Numbered from the stretch's first letter, positions 45,066-55,803 are shown. The stretch is 64,000 nucleotides of DNA from Desulfosarcina alkanivorans (GCF_009688945.1 NZ_AP021874.1:3720001-3784000); one strand, 5' to 3'. Translations and numbers: made by a program. The notes: generated by a model not told the origin, from the sequence alone.

Positions 45066-45122
45066 TTGACAAGACCGACCGGTCTGGCTTAAAACCATAA
45101 AAATATGACTGAGCGTTCGCTC
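45066..45122 (+). promoter_or_regulatory. Probable promoter and two palindromes upstream of the TetR gene
   Basis: TTGACA at 45066-45071 and a weak -10 (taaaac, 45090-45095, 18-bp spacing) may form a promoter. The spacer holds an inverted repeat agacc-N4-ggtct (45072-45085). A second perfect one, gagcg-tt-cgctc, is at 45111-45122, downstream of the presumed start of transcription. Both are of the size bound by TetR dimers, so autoregulation is likely. Confidence 0.5.
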
Positions 45123-45164
45123 GGATTATTAACAAAAAAACGGGGAATTGGTAGTTTTTACAAA

Positions 45165-45827
45165 ATGTTGAACAAAGTTCAGAAAAAAACTGAAACCAAG
45201 GGGATTCCCACCCAGGTCAAAAACCAGGCATTGGTGACCCAGCGTCGGCGCCAAATCGTGGACGCGGCGGTGAACCTGTTCATCGAAAACGGATTCCACA
45301 AGACCACCACCCGACAGATCGCCCGGGAGGCAGGCATCTCCATCGGTTCGCTCTACGAATACATCGCCACCAAGGAGGATGTGCTCTACCTGGTATGCGA
45401 CGCCATTCATGCCGAAATCGAGCACGGGGTGGCCGAGGCGCTCGACCGCGCCAAAAACGGGAGGAACCCCCTTTCCGAAGTCATCCGTGAATACTTCATG
45501 GTCTGCCACCGCATGAACGACCACATTCTGCTGATCTACCAGGAGACCCAGTCGCTGCCCGGCAAGTGGCAGCGGGTCGTGCTGGAAAACGAAATCCGCA
45601 TCACCGGCATATTCACCGGTGTGCTGGCCCGGCTCATGGCCTCGGGGGACCTGCCCCGCATCGCCCCGCGGCAACTGGACCTGGTGGCCCACAACATCTC
45701 GGTGCTGGGGCACATGTGGACGTTCCGGCGCTGGTTTCTGGCCAACCATTACGGCATCGATGAGTATATCGAATTCCAGACCAGAAACATTTTAGGCATG
45801 TGCCGGGAGAATGCATTGTTAAAATAA
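45165..45827 (+). CDS. TetR-family transcriptional regulator (220 aa)
   Basis: The helix-turn-helix is RRRQIVDAAVNLFIENGFHK, then TTTRQIAREAGISIGSLYEY. The C-terminal ligand domain has the segment YEYIATKEDVLYLVCDAIH and an aromatic-rich end. The sequence type is seen with acyl-CoA metabolism genes, and the next gene is an acyl-CoA dehydrogenase, so the ligand may be an acyl-CoA. I chose ATG 45165 because the earlier ATG 45105 would place a promoter palindrome inside the gene, though neither has a good ribosome-binding site. Palindromes upstream suggest autoregulation. Confidence 0.82.
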   Translation: MLNKVQKKTETKGIPTQVKNQALVTQRRRQIVDAAVNLFIENGFHKTTTRQIAREAGISIGSLYEYIATKEDVLYLVCDAIHAEIEHGVAEALDRAKNGRNPLSEVIREYFMVCHRMNDHILLIYQETQSLPGKWQRVVLENEIRITGIFTGVLARLMASGDLPRIAPRQLDLVAHNISVLGHMWTFRRWFLANHYGIDEYIEFQTRNILGMCRENALLK

Positions 45828-45969
45828 GGATTCAAGGGGTCGAGGGGTCAGGGATTCAAGGGAGAACGAAAACGGGCTTCACGGGTGACAGCGATTTTGG
45901 GATATCAAAATGATACTTCGTGATATGGGGTGAATTCGAATCACTCGACCCCTTGAACCCTCGAACCCT
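45828..45969. repeat. Intergenic hairpin repeat, family 1, copy A
   Basis: The left arm ggattcaaggggtcgag (45828-45844) is complementary at 16 of 17 positions to ctcgaccccttgaaccc (45944-45960). About 100 nt lie between the arms. The left arm begins directly after the TetR stop. Copies B and C lie behind the icmF and hydroxyacyl-CoA dehydrogenase genes. No long T tract follows, so termination is uncertain. Confidence 0.75.
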
Positions 45970-46029
45970 ATTTATTGTCGGATACAGAATGGACGGATAC
46001 CATTATTAATAAACGCAGGAGGGAATGGA

Positions 46030-47184
<1,155 letters not shown>

Positions 47185-47195
47185 GAACGACCCAT

Positions 47196-47239
47196 CCCCG
47201 GAAGGCCCCCTCCCCGTCGTTCACCGGCGCCTTCCGGGG
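47196..47239 (+). other. Strong hairpin between acyl-CoA dehydrogenase and icmF
   Basis: A perfect 11-bp GC-rich inverted repeat (ccccggaaggc at 47196-47206, gccttccgggg at 47229-47239) with a 22-nt loop follows the dehydrogenase stop. No T tract follows. It may protect upstream mRNA or reduce read-through into icmF. The rest of the 218-nt spacer holds no recognised riboswitch. Confidence 0.65.
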
Positions 47240-47402
47240 TCACCCGCAACCGCATTTCGTTGATGCTGCGACCTGAACCCTTCGGCCGCCACCACAGCAT
47301 CTTTCCAGTGCTGTCCGACAGGCACCAATCGGCCTGCTCAGGACACGGGAAAGTCACCCGCTCGGCGGAGCGAGACAACCAGGACCAGCCACAGGAGGAC
47401 GC

Positions 47403-50400
47403 ATGAACGATGACATCCAGGTTTACCGGCCCGAGAACAATGTAAGGGTCGTCACGGCAACATCCCTTTTCGACGGCCACGACGCCTCCATCAATATCTT
47501 CAGGCGCATTCTGCAAAGTACCGGCGTGGAGGTAATCCACCTGGGCCACAACCGCTCGGTGAAGGAGATCGTCGACGCCGCCATCGAAGAAGATGCCCAG
47601 GGCATTGCCATTTCCAGCTATCAGGGCGGCCACCTGGAATTCTTCAAGTACATGGTCGATCTGTTGAAGGAAAGCGGCGCGGACCACATCAAGGTGTTCG
47701 GCGGCGGCGGCGGCGTCATCGTCCCCGAAGAAATCAAGGAACTGGAAGCCTACGGGGTGACCAAAATCTACTCACCGGAAGACGGCACCAGCCTGGGGCT
47801 CCAGGGAATCATCAACCACATGGTCCAGTCGATGGACTACTCCCGCGCCGACGAGACCGCCATGGATCTTTCCGACCTGGCTGCGGACAACAAGTTGCTG
47901 GTGGCCAACCTGATCACGACCCTGGAACAGGCCAAGGCCCGGGAGAACGGCCACCTGGCCAAATTCCGGCAGGAACTCAAAGAAAAAATAGGGGACCGCA
48001 AGGTACCGGTGATCGGCATCACGGGAACCGGCGGCGCCGGCAAATCCTCCCTGACCGACGAACTGATCCTGCGCATGCTCCATGACCTGAAGGACATCCG
48101 CATCGCCATCGTCAGCGCCGACCCCTCCCGGCGGAAAACCGGCGGGGCCCTCCTGGGCGACCGCATCCGCATGAACGCCATCGACAGCCCGCGGGTCTAT
48201 ATGCGCTCCATCGCCACCCGGCGTTCCCACACGGAGATCCCCGAGGCCATGGGTGAAGTGCTGGATGTGGTCAAGGCAGCCGGTTACGACCTGGTCATCG
48301 CCGAAACCGCCGGCATCGGCCAGGGGGACTCGCACATCATCGACCTGGTTGACCTTTCCATGTACGTCATGACCAGCGATTTCGGCGCCGCCTCGCAGCT
48401 GGAGAAGATCGACATGCTCGACTTCGCCGATATCGTCGTGGTCAACAAGTTCGAAAAACGCGGTGGCGAGGATGCGGTGCGCGACGTGCGCAAGCAGGTA
48501 CAGCGCAACCGCATGGTCTTCGATCGCCCGGCGGAGGACATGCCGGTGTTCGGTACCATTGCATCCAAGTTCAACGATGACGGCGTCACCGCCCTTTACC
48601 ACGCCCTGCTGGACGCGATCAAAGCCAAGACCGACGTGGCCTTCGAATCCAGCCTGCCGCGGCCCGACACCAAGCAGTCCACCTCCAAGACCATCATTAT
48701 CCCGCCGGAGCGCACCCGTTACCTGGCGGAAATCGCCGAAACGGTGAGAAACTACCACCGTGAAACCGAAAGCCAGGCCGACGCCATGCGGCGGGTGTGG
48801 CACCTGGAAGAGGCTGCCAGGACGGTCGGCGAAGAGGGCCTGGAAGGGGACAGCGCCGCCCTGCTGGAACGGCTCAAAGGTGAAATCGCCAAGGCGCGCG
48901 AGGCCCTGGACGGCGAAACCGAAAAGCTGGTCAGGGAGTGGGAGACCACCCGGGCCGCCTATTCCGGCGACGAACTGGTATACACCGTGCGCGGCAAGGA
49001 AATCCGCGTCCCCCTCTATTCCGAGTCCCTCTCCCACCAGAAAATCCCCAAGATCTCCCTGCCCCGTTTCAAGGATCCCGGAGAGATCTATCGATGGATG
49101 AGAAGGGAGAACCTGCCCGGCTATTTCCCGTTTACGGCCGGCGTCTTTCCCATGAAGCGCGTGGGCGAGGATCCCACACGCATGTTCGCCGGCGAAGGCG
49201 ATCCGGCGCGCACCAACCGACGGTTCAAGATGCTGTCGGCAAACAGCGACGCCAAGCGCCTGTCCACCGCCTTCGACTCGGTCACCCTCTACGGCTACGA
49301 TCCGGACCGACGGCCCGACATCTACGGCAAGGTCGGCAATTCCGGGGTGAGCGTCTGCACCCTGGACGACGTGAAGGTGCTCTACGGCGGGTTCGACCTG
49401 TGCGCCCCCACCACCTCGGTCTCCATGACCATCAACGGGCCGGCGCCCATCATGCTGGCCATGTTCCTCAACACGGCCATCGACCAGCAGGTGGACAAAT
49501 ATATCGAGGAAAAGGGCCGTCAGCCCCTGACCGAGGAATACAACCGGATCAAGGCCATGGTGCTGGAAAATGTTCGCGGCACCGTGCAGGCCGACATCCT
49601 CAAGGAAGACCAGGGTCAGAACACCTGCATCTTCTCCATCGATTTCGCCCTCAAAATGATGGGCGACATCCAGGAATACTTCATCGATAAAAATGTACGC
49701 AACTTCTACTCGGTCTCCATTTCCGGCTACCACATCGCCGAGGCCGGGGCCAATCCCATCAGCCAGCTGGCCTTCACCCTGGCCAACGGATTCACCTACC
49801 TGGAGTACTACCTGTCCCGCGGCATGCCCCTGGACAGCTTTGCGCCCAACCTCTCCTTCTTCTTCTCCAACGGCATGGATCCGGAATACACGGTCATCGG
49901 CCGGGTCGCCCGCCGTATCTGGTCCGTCGCCCTGCGGGAGAAATACGGGGCATCGGTGCGCAGCCAGATGCTCAAATACCACATCCAGACCTCGGGCCGC
50001 AGCCTGCACAGCCAGGACATCCAGTTCAATGACATCCGCACCACCCTGCAGGCCCTGTGCGCCATCTACGACAACGCCCAGAGCCTGCACACCAACGCCT
50101 TCGACGAAGCCATCACCACGCCCACGGAAGAGTCGGTGCGGCGCGCCCTGGCCATCCAGCTGATCATCAACCGGGAGTGGGGGCTGGCCAAAAACGAGAA
50201 CCCCTACCAGGGCAGCTTCGTCGTCGACGACCTGACCGACCTGGTCGAAGAGGCCGTGCTCATGGAGTACGACAAGATCACCGCCCGCGGCGGCGTCCTG
50301 GGCGCCATGGAAACCGGCTACCAGCGCAGCAAGATCCAGGAGGAGTCCATCTACTACGAAACGCTTAAGCATACGGGCGCGTATCCCATCGTGGGCGTCA

Positions 50401-50690
50401 ACACCTTCCGGGATCCCCATGCCGACGGCGCCGACATGATTGAAGGCGCCTCGTGCATCGACCTGGCCCGGGCCACCACCGAAGAGAAGGAGTCCCAGCT
50501 CACCCGCCTGAAAGAGTTCCAGTCCCGCCACGCGGACCAGGCCCCCGAAGCCCTGGCCCGGCTCCAGAAGGTGGCCCTTTCCGGCGACAACATCTTTGCC
50601 GAGCTGATGGAAACCGTGAAATGCTGCAGCCTGGGACAGATCACCGGCGCGTTGTATGGCGTGGGCGGGCAATACCGGCGCAATATGTAA
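47403..50690 (+). CDS. icmF: Fused isobutyryl-CoA mutase / G-protein chaperone (IcmF, 1095 aa)
   Basis: Domain order is cobalamin-binding (1-150), MeaI/MeaB-type GTPase (about 195-420), linker, and mutase TIM barrel (about 520-1095). The B12 motif is D24-G-H26-D-A-S, with H26 as lower axial ligand and GGGGVI later. The P-loop is [10 protein letters not shown] with K214. The mutase part has [20 protein letters not shown] and [17 protein letters not shown], the pattern of IcmF rather than methylmalonyl-CoA mutase. IcmF interconverts isobutyryl-CoA and n-butyryl-CoA with adenosylcobalamin; some also act on pivalyl-/isovaleryl-CoA. With the thiolase and two dehydrogenases it would feed branched C4 units into beta-oxidation. 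Length agrees with known IcmF proteins. Confidence 0.93.
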   Translation: MNDDIQVYRPENNVRVVTATSLFDGHDASINIFRRILQSTGVEVIHLGHNRSVKEIVDAAIEEDAQGIAISSYQGGHLEFFKYMVDLLKESGADHIKVFGGGGGVIVPEEIKELEAYGVTKIYSPEDGTSLGLQGIINHMVQSMDYSRADETAMDLSDLAADNKLLVANLITTLEQAKARENGHLAKFRQELKEKIGDRKVPVIGITGTGGAGKSSLTDELILRMLHDLKDIRIAIVSADPSRRKTGGALLGDRIRMNAIDSPRVYMRSIATRRSHTEIPEAMGEVLDVVKAAGYDLVIAETAGIGQGDSHIIDLVDLSMYVMTSDFGAASQLEKIDMLDFADIVVVNKFEKRGGEDAVRDVRKQVQRNRMVFDRPAEDMPVFGTIASKFNDDGVTALYHALLDAIKAKTDVAFESSLPRPDTKQSTSKTIIIPPERTRYLAEIAETVRNYHRETESQADAMRRVWHLEEAARTVGEEGLEGDSAALLERLKGEIAKAREALDGETEKLVREWETTRAAYSGDELVYTVRGKEIRVPLYSESLSHQKIPKISLPRFKDPGEIYRWMRRENLPGYFPFTAGVFPMKRVGEDPTRMFAGEGDPARTNRRFKMLSANSDAKRLSTAFDSVTLYGYDPDRRPDIYGKVGNSGVSVCTLDDVKVLYGGFDLCAPTTSVSMTINGPAPIMLAMFLNTAIDQQVDKYIEEKGRQPLTEEYNRIKAMVLENVRGTVQADILKEDQGQNTCIFSIDFALKMMGDIQEYFIDKNVRNFYSVSISGYHIAEAGANPISQLAFTLANGFTYLEYYLSRGMPLDSFAPNLSFFFSNGMDPEYTVIGRVARRIWSVALREKYGASVRSQMLKYHIQTSGRSLHSQDIQFNDIRTTLQALCAIYDNAQSLHTNAFDEAITTPTEESVRRALAIQLIINREWGLAKNENPYQGSFVVDDLTDLVEEAVLMEYDKITARGGVLGAMETGYQRSKIQEESIYYETLKHTGAYPIVGVNTFRDPHADGADMIEGASCIDLARATTEEKESQLTRLKEFQSRHADQAPEALARLQKVALSGDNIFAELMETVKCCSLGQITGALYGVGGQYRRNM

Positions 50691-50696
50691 AAAAAA

Positions 50697-50794
50697 GGAT
50701 TCAAGGGGTCGAGGGGGCAAGGATCCGAGCGAACAATCCTGTAGATACGTGTCGTTTGCCTTGAACCCTTGAACCCTCGAATCCTTGAACCCTT
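50697..50794. repeat. Intergenic hairpin repeat, family 1, copy B
   Basis: The left arm aggattcaaggggtcgaggg (50697-50716) begins just after the icmF stop. The right arm, 50761-50794, holds the complementary series ttgaaccctt, gaaccctcga, atccttgaac. It is shorter than copy A (98 bp) and ends about 20 nt before the thiolase start codon. Confidence 0.75.
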
Positions 50795-50813
50795 AACAAT
50801 CTTGGAGAATAAA

Positions 50814-51989
50814 ATGAAAGAAGCAGTCATCGTCAGTGCCGTGAGAACGCCGCTGGGCAGTTTCAACGGATCGCTCGCCGGCATCGGCGCCACGGATCTG
50901 GGTGCCATCGTCATCGAAGAAGCGGTCCGGCGGGCCGGCATCGACAAAAAAGAGGTCAATGAAGTCCTCATGGGCCAGGTCCTGCCCTGCGGCTATGGCC
51001 AGAACCCTGCCAAACAGGCGGCCGTCAGGGCCGGCATGCCCTGGGAAGCAGAATGCGTTACCGTCAACAAGGTGTGCGGCTCCGCCCTGAAAACCGTCAT
51101 GCTGGCCGCCCAGGCGATCCAGACCGGCGATGCCGAGGTGGTGGTGGCCGGCGGCATGGAGAACATGAGCATGGCGCCCTACTACCTGGAGAAGGCCCGT
51201 TTCGGCTACCGCATGGGGCCCGGACAGCTCCAGGACTCCATGATCCACGACGGATTGTGGGACATCGTCAACGACTTTCACATGGGCATCTCCAACGAAC
51301 TGTGCTCCGAGCGCTACCACGTGAGCCGGGAAGACCAGGATCGCTATGCCGTCGAATCCTATCGCCGCGCCCTGGAGGCCATCAACAGCGGCCGCTTCGA
51401 CGATGAAATCGTTCCCGTCACCATCCCCCGGCGCAAGGGGGATCCCAAAATTTTCGACCGGGATGAATGCGCCCGGGAAACCGCCTACGATGCCATGTCC
51501 AGAATGAAACCGGCCTTCAAGAAAGACGGTTTCGGCACGGCCGGCAATGCCTCCATCATCAGTGACGGCGCCGCCGCCGTGGTGGTGATGTCACGGGAGA
51601 AGGCCGAGGCACTGGGGTGCACGGTCCTGGCCGCCGTGGGTGCCCAGGCCTCCTACGGCATCGATATGAAATACGTCCTGGTGGCGCCCATGTGGGCCAT
51701 ACCCAAATGCTTGAAAAAAGAAGGCATCGGCATCGACGACGTGGACCTGTTCGAGGTTAATGAAGCCTTTTCCGGTTCCACGGTTGCGGTCATGAACGAA
51801 CTGGGGCTGTCTGCCGACACCACCAATGTCAACGGCGGTGCCGTGGCCCTGGGCCATCCCATCGGGGCCAGCGGCTGCCGGGTGCTGGTGACCCTGCTGC
51901 ACGAAATGATCCGCCGGGATCAAAAGACCGGCTTGGCATCGCTTTGTCTGGGGGGTGGGGAGGCGGTGGCCATGGTCGTCAAACGCTGA
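50814..51989 (+). CDS. Acetyl-CoA C-acyltransferase (thiolase, 391 aa)
   Basis: The nucleophile is C88 in NKVCGSALKTVMLAA. The C-terminal catalytic motifs are GGAVALGHPIGASG and SLCLGGGEA with the second cysteine near 379. The protein has the usual thiolase length. It would split acetoacetyl-CoA (or a longer 3-ketoacyl-CoA) to acetyl-CoA at the end of beta-oxidation, or work in reverse. ATG 50814 follows TTGGAG; an in-frame ATG at 50769 lies within the repeat element and is rejected. It follows icmF in the same direction. Confidence 0.92.
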   Translation: MKEAVIVSAVRTPLGSFNGSLAGIGATDLGAIVIEEAVRRAGIDKKEVNEVLMGQVLPCGYGQNPAKQAAVRAGMPWEAECVTVNKVCGSALKTVMLAAQAIQTGDAEVVVAGGMENMSMAPYYLEKARFGYRMGPGQLQDSMIHDGLWDIVNDFHMGISNELCSERYHVSREDQDRYAVESYRRALEAINSGRFDDEIVPVTIPRRKGDPKIFDRDECARETAYDAMSRMKPAFKKDGFGTAGNASIISDGAAAVVVMSREKAEALGCTVLAAVGAQASYGIDMKYVLVAPMWAIPKCLKKEGIGIDDVDLFEVNEAFSGSTVAVMNELGLSADTTNVNGGAVALGHPIGASGCRVLVTLLHEMIRRDQKTGLASLCLGGGEAVAMVVKR

Positions 51990-51996
51990 TCGCCGA

Positions 51997-52122
51997 CCAG
52001 AAACGGCATCTTGCGGCCCAGATCGGCGTTTTCGGGTTTTGGCAATCCTCGACGTAGCGATGCTACGCCTGCGGTTTCCAAAACCCTGCGGCCTTGATCT
52101 GGACCACAAGCCACCATTTCTG
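51997..52122. repeat. Intergenic structured repeat, family 2, copy 1
   Basis: A 126-bp element bounded by ccagaaacgg (from 51997) and ccatttctg (52114-52122). Nested inverted repeats are ccagatc/gatctgg (52018-52024, 52096-52102) and gggttttgg/ccaaaaccc (52034-52042, 52078-52086). The central hairpin is cgtagc-gat-gctacg (52053-52067). The core tcctcg-N15-gcctgcggt (52046-52075) is shared with copies 2 and 3. It lies after the thiolase gene. Confidence 0.75.
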
Positions 52123-52169
52123 AATGAAAACGGCTGTTGTAATGAACCGCATCTGATATCGGAAACAAG

Positions 52170-52250
52170 CACCTACAGTCTAAACACCTAAACGGCTACA
52201 GCCTCAACGGCTAATCAGCTTAACACCTAAATCACTAACCACCTAACAAC
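52170..52250 (+). repeat. Short CACCTA-rich repeats before the hydroxyacyl-CoA dehydrogenase gene
   Basis: The hexamer cacctа-type unit (c-a-c-c-t-a) occurs four times, together with two copies of acggcta, between 52170 and 52250. It is a low-complexity leader directly before the GGAGTGAG ribosome-binding site of the next gene. Its role is unknown. Confidence 0.4.
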
Positions 52251-52261
52251 GGAGTGAGACA

Positions 52262-53110
52262 ATGGACATCAACACCTTTGGGGTTATCGGATCCGGCCAG
52301 ATGGGCAACGGCATCGCCCAGGTCGCGGCCACTGCCGGCCTGAACGTCATCATGAGCGACATCAAGATCGAGTTTGCCGAAAAGGGGCTGGCCAACATCA
52401 CCAAAATTCTCGGCAAGAATGTGGACAAGGGCAGGATCAGCGCAGACGACAGGGATGCGATCCTGGGCCGCATCAAGATCACGGCCGATCTGAAGGACAT
52501 GGCAGAAGCGGATTTCGTGGTGGAGGCGGCCACGGAAAACGAGACCCTTAAATTCCAGATATTCAAGGACCTGGACGACATCTGCAAACCCGGCGTGATC
52601 CTGTCCACCAACACCTCCTCCATCCCCATCGGCCGGATCGCCGCCCAGACCGGACGTCCGGACAAGGTCATCGGCATGCACTTCATGAACCCGGTGCCGG
52701 TGATGAAGCTGGTGGAGGTGATTCGCGGCCTGGCCACCTCGGACGACACCTACCAGACGACCTGGGACCTGTCGCTGAAATTCGGCAAAACACCGGCCCT
52801 GGCCAACGACTTTCCCGGCTTTATCGCCAACCGCATCCTGCTGCCCATGATCAATGAGGCCGTGTTTGCCCTGTACCATGGGGTGGGCACCCGCGAAGAC
52901 ATCGATACGGTCATGCGGCTGGGCATGAACCACCCCATGGGCCCCCTGGCCCTGGCCGATCTGATCGGCCTGGACACCTGCCTGGCGATCATGGAAACCC
53001 TGTACAACGGATTCAAAGACTCCAAATACCGGCCCTGCCCGCTGTTGAGAAAATATGTGGAAGCCGGCTGGCTGGGAAGAAAAACCGGCCGGGGATTTTA
53101 CGAGTATTAA
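52262..53110 (+). CDS. 3-hydroxybutyryl-CoA dehydrogenase (282 aa)
   Basis: The NAD-binding motif is GVIGSGQMGNGIAQVAATAG. Other signatures are VVEAATENETLKFQIF, STNTSSIPIGRIA, and GMHFMNPVPVMKLVEVIRG with the catalytic His; the C-terminal helical domain has DFPGFIANRILLPMINEA and GMNHPMGPLALADLIGLD. The length is standard. It oxidises 3-hydroxybutyryl-CoA to acetoacetyl-CoA, which the thiolase encoded just upstream can cleave. The crotonase needed before it is not in this window. Confidence 0.93.
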   Translation: MDINTFGVIGSGQMGNGIAQVAATAGLNVIMSDIKIEFAEKGLANITKILGKNVDKGRISADDRDAILGRIKITADLKDMAEADFVVEAATENETLKFQIFKDLDDICKPGVILSTNTSSIPIGRIAAQTGRPDKVIGMHFMNPVPVMKLVEVIRGLATSDDTYQTTWDLSLKFGKTPALANDFPGFIANRILLPMINEAVFALYHGVGTREDIDTVMRLGMNHPMGPLALADLIGLDTCLAIMETLYNGFKDSKYRPCPLLRKYVEAGWLGRKTGRGFYEY

Positions 53111-53117
53111 AAAAAAG

Positions 53118-53259
53118 AAGGATCCAAGGGGTCAAGGATTCGAGGATTCGAGTGAAAAAAATTCATCGAGAACATTCAGATAAAAACTGCAGCCGGGCAC
53201 AGCGGATAAAAAATGCTGCATTCACTTGATCCCTCGACCCCTTGAATCCTCGAACCCTT
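53118..53259. repeat. Intergenic hairpin repeat, family 1, copy C
   Basis: The left arm runs over 53118-53152 (aaggatccaaggggtcaagg followed by two attcgag units). The right arm, 53223-53259, carries cacttgatccctcgacccc and ttgaatcctcgaaccctt. About 70 nt lie between the arms. It sits between the hydroxyacyl-CoA dehydrogenase and the XRE-cupin genes, 12 nt ahead of the AAGGAGG of the latter. Confidence 0.75.
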
Positions 53260-53277
53260 TCCTGACAAGGAGGTATC

Positions 53278-53829
53278 ATGCCCCCCAAAAAAACCACGCC
53301 ACTGCCCCCCGTGGGCAAAAAAATCAAGAAGGCCCGGACCGACAAAAAGATGTCCTACGACGCCCTGGCCAACGAAACCGGTTTTTCCATCGATTTTTTA
53401 AAGCAGGTGGAAGCCGGCAAGGTGACGCCGCACGTGGGGTCCCTGCTACAGATTTCCCGGGCTCTGGACATCGACTCCTGCGATCTGCTCAAGGAGGCCG
53501 AAGGCCGCATGCAGGATCGCATCAAGGCCTATACCAAGCGGACGTCCAGCTACGCTTACAGCACCCTCACACCGGGCGCTGAAAACAAACATCTCAAGGC
53601 CTTCCGGGTGAAGATCGATGCCATGAAAGACCATGAAGGCGTCAGCTACAACCACGAGGGAGAAGAATTCGTGTATGTGCTCGACGGCACCATCGAAGTG
53701 GTGGTGGGTCAGCATGTCAACAGCCTCGGCCCCGGCGACTCCCTTCATTTTAATTCCGGCATCCAGCATCACCTGAAAAACACCGGAGAAAAAGACGCCG
53801 AACTGATTGTGGTCATCTACAACCCGTAA
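53278..53829 (+). CDS. XRE-family regulator with C-terminal cupin (183 aa)
   Basis: The helix-turn-helix domain (about 14-70) has GKKIKKARTDKKMSYDALAN and IDFLKQVEAGKVTPHVGSLL. The cupin domain (about 95-183) has YNHEGEEFVYVLDGTIEVVV and LGPGDSLHFNSGIQHHLKNT. Such regulators sense small molecules through the cupin. AAGGAGG precedes ATG 53278. Its place between beta-oxidation genes suggests local control of acyl-CoA metabolism, alongside the TetR protein. Confidence 0.88.
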   Translation: MPPKKTTPLPPVGKKIKKARTDKKMSYDALANETGFSIDFLKQVEAGKVTPHVGSLLQISRALDIDSCDLLKEAEGRMQDRIKAYTKRTSSYAYSTLTPGAENKHLKAFRVKIDAMKDHEGVSYNHEGEEFVYVLDGTIEVVVGQHVNSLGPGDSLHFNSGIQHHLKNTGEKDAELIVVIYNP

Positions 53830-53968
53830 TCGACTGATTCCAGCGAGGCGGCGGTTTCGGTCATGCTGCCCGGGCCCCACCCGGTCATCGGGCCGCCATG
53901 AACCGAACACCCGGAACCATGCCGGTGAACATGCCGCCCTGCGGATATACCCAAAAAAGGATTACGCC

Positions 53969-55123
53969 ATGTCATTCAAGCTGACCGATGAACAACTGAT
54001 GATTCAGTCCATGGTTCGCGAGTTCTCCCGCAAGGTGGTGGCGGAAACCGCAGCGGAGCGGGATAAAACCAAGGAATTCCCCGCCAGGAACCTCAAGAAG
54101 ATGGCCGAGCTGGGGCTTTTGGGGATGATGGTGCCCTTCGATTACGAAGGCTCGGATTCGGATACGGTGGGATACGTCCTGGCCCTTTCGGAAATCGCCT
54201 ACTCCTGCGCCTCCACCGCGGTGGTCATGTCGGTGCACAATTCCATTGTCTGCGAAAGCATCTTGAATTTCGGCACCGAAGACCAGAAGCAGCATTATCT
54301 CAAGGACCTGGCCATGGGCAAGTATATCGGTGCCTTTGCCCTCACCGAACCCGAAGCCGGCTCCGACCCGGTAAGCCAGCAGACCACAGCGGTCAAGGAT
54401 GGTGACCACTACATCATCAACGGCACCAAGCGGTTCATCACCACCGGTAAAAACTGCGGACTGGTCATCGTCACTGCCAAAACGGATCCGGATGCCCGCC
54501 ACAAAGGGATCAGCACCTTCCTCGTCACCAAGGACAACCCCGGCCTCGTCGTGGGCAACATGGAAGACAAGATGGGGCTGCGCGCCTCCGACACCACCGA
54601 CCTGCACTTCGAAGACTGCCGGGTACCGGCATCGGACATGCTGGGCAGCGAGGGAGAAGGGTTCACCATCGTCATGAAGGGTCTGGACGGCGGACGCATC
54701 GGGATTGCCGCCCAGAGTCTTGGCGTGGCCCAGGCCGCCCTGGATGCAGCCGTAAAATACGCCAAGCAGCGGGATCAGTTCGGCCAGAAAATTTCCAAGT
54801 TCCAGGGCCTGCGATGGATCATCGCCGACATGGCCACCGAAATCGAAGCGGCCCGGCAACTCACCCTGTCCGCCGCGGCCATGAAGGACCGCAAGGAACG
54901 CTTCACCATTCAGGCCTCCATGGCCAAATTGTACGCATCGGAAATGGTCAACCGGGTCACCGCCAAGGCTCTGCAGATGCACGGGGGGTATGGCTTTACC
55001 ACCGACTACCCGGTGGAGCGGTTTTACCGCGACGCCCGGGTGTTCACCATCTACGAGGGCACCTCGGAAATCCAGCGGGTGGTGATCTCCAACAATATAT
55101 TGAAAGACAAGCGGACACCCTGA
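53969..55123 (+). CDS. Acyl-CoA dehydrogenase, short-chain (384 aa)
   Basis: Complete family motifs: ALTEPEAGSDPVSQQTTAV, INGTKRFITTG, RIGIAAQSLGVAQAALDAAV, QMHGGYGFTTDYPVERFYRD, and the catalytic-base region IYEGTSEIQRVV. It resembles butyryl-CoA dehydrogenases. With hydroxybutyryl-CoA dehydrogenase and thiolase it covers the four-carbon oxidation steps apart from the hydration. ATG 53969 (MSFKLTDEQ) is the family start, with AAAAAAGGA upstream. No etfAB genes lie adjacent, so electron-transfer flavoprotein must be encoded elsewhere. Confidence 0.92.
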   Translation: MSFKLTDEQLMIQSMVREFSRKVVAETAAERDKTKEFPARNLKKMAELGLLGMMVPFDYEGSDSDTVGYVLALSEIAYSCASTAVVMSVHNSIVCESILNFGTEDQKQHYLKDLAMGKYIGAFALTEPEAGSDPVSQQTTAVKDGDHYIINGTKRFITTGKNCGLVIVTAKTDPDARHKGISTFLVTKDNPGLVVGNMEDKMGLRASDTTDLHFEDCRVPASDMLGSEGEGFTIVMKGLDGGRIGIAAQSLGVAQAALDAAVKYAKQRDQFGQKISKFQGLRWIIADMATEIEAARQLTLSAAAMKDRKERFTIQASMAKLYASEMVNRVTAKALQMHGGYGFTTDYPVERFYRDARVFTIYEGTSEIQRVVISNNILKDKRTP

Positions 55124-55129
55124 TAATAT

Positions 55130-55256
55130 CCAGAAACGGCACCTTTCACTCGATTTCAGCGTTGGGCGGCAAATTCAAATCCTCGAAATATTGTATATAT
55201 GCCTCCGGTTTGAATCCGCCACCCGCCTTTAACTCGAGCAAAATCTACCATTTCTG
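55130..55256. repeat. Intergenic structured repeat, family 2, copy 2
   Basis: A 127-bp element with the same boundaries as copy 1: ccagaaacgg (from 55130) and ccatttctg (55248-55256). The core tcctcg-N15-gcctccggt is at 55180-55209, with an AT-type central stem (atat-tgt-atat) in place of the GC-containing stem of copy 1. Nested arms attcaaa/tttgaat (55173-55179, 55209-55215) are also kept. It lies between the second acyl-CoA dehydrogenase and the ACT gene. Confidence 0.75.
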
Positions 55257-55299
55257 AATGCAAGTGGCACAAAAAAATTGGCTTAAAAGGAGGACAATC

Positions 55300-55803
55300 A
55301 TGGTCAGAACGGAAATATCCCTGTTCCTGAAAAACGAACCCGGTGAACTGGGCAGGCTGGCCACACTCATGGGTCAAGCCGGCATCAACATCGATGCGTT
55401 GACCATCCAGGATGCGTCGGCATATGTGCTGGAACTGTTCAAGGCCAGGGGTAAATCACTCAAGCGCATCGCTTCCGCCGCCAGCTACAACTCCATGCGC
55501 AAAGACTCGGCCCAGTTTGCCCTGATCCGCCTGCTTGCCGAAGACGGCAAGACCAACGCCGCCATCGACCTGCTTTCCCAGCACGACTATACGTTCGACA
55601 TCATGCCGGTCATCGCCGTCCAGCTGGACAACAACCCCGGTGAACTGGCGCGGCTGTCCACCAAATTCGGTGAAGAGGGGATCAACATCAACTATGTCTA
55701 CGGATCGGTAGCCGGGCCGGACGCCAAATGCCTGTTTGTCTTCTGCCCCGAGGACATCGACCTGGCATCCAAGATCTTTACCAAGGACAAAGCGGACGGA
55801 TAA
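55300..55803 (+). CDS. Double ACT-domain protein (167 aa)
   Basis: Two ACT-like units are seen. The second has the clear ACT start VIAVQLDNNPGELARLSTKF and INYVYGSVAGPD; the first has EISLFLKNEPGELGRLATLM and INIDALTIQD. No catalytic domain is fused. ACT domains bind amino acids or similar ligands and regulate enzymes. Similar stand-alone proteins are common beside acyl-CoA and branched-chain amino-acid genes in anaerobes. AAAAGGAGG precedes ATG 55300. A strong terminator follows, so it ends the transcription unit. Confidence 0.85.
   Translation: MVRTEISLFLKNEPGELGRLATLMGQAGINIDALTIQDASAYVLELFKARGKSLKRIASAASYNSMRKDSAQFALIRLLAEDGKTNAAIDLLSQHDYTFDIMPVIAVQLDNNPGELARLSTKFGEEGININYVYGSVAGPDAKCLFVFCPEDIDLASKIFTKDKADG

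Noticed and set aside
47240..47402. Possible cobalamin riboswitch before icmF
   Set aside because: No B12-box (gccactg-type) and no matching helices were found.
47772..50720. 982-codon open frame on the minus strand opposite icmF
   Set aside because: IcmF on the plus strand has all expected motifs; the opposite frame is His/Gly/Val-rich shadow without a domain.
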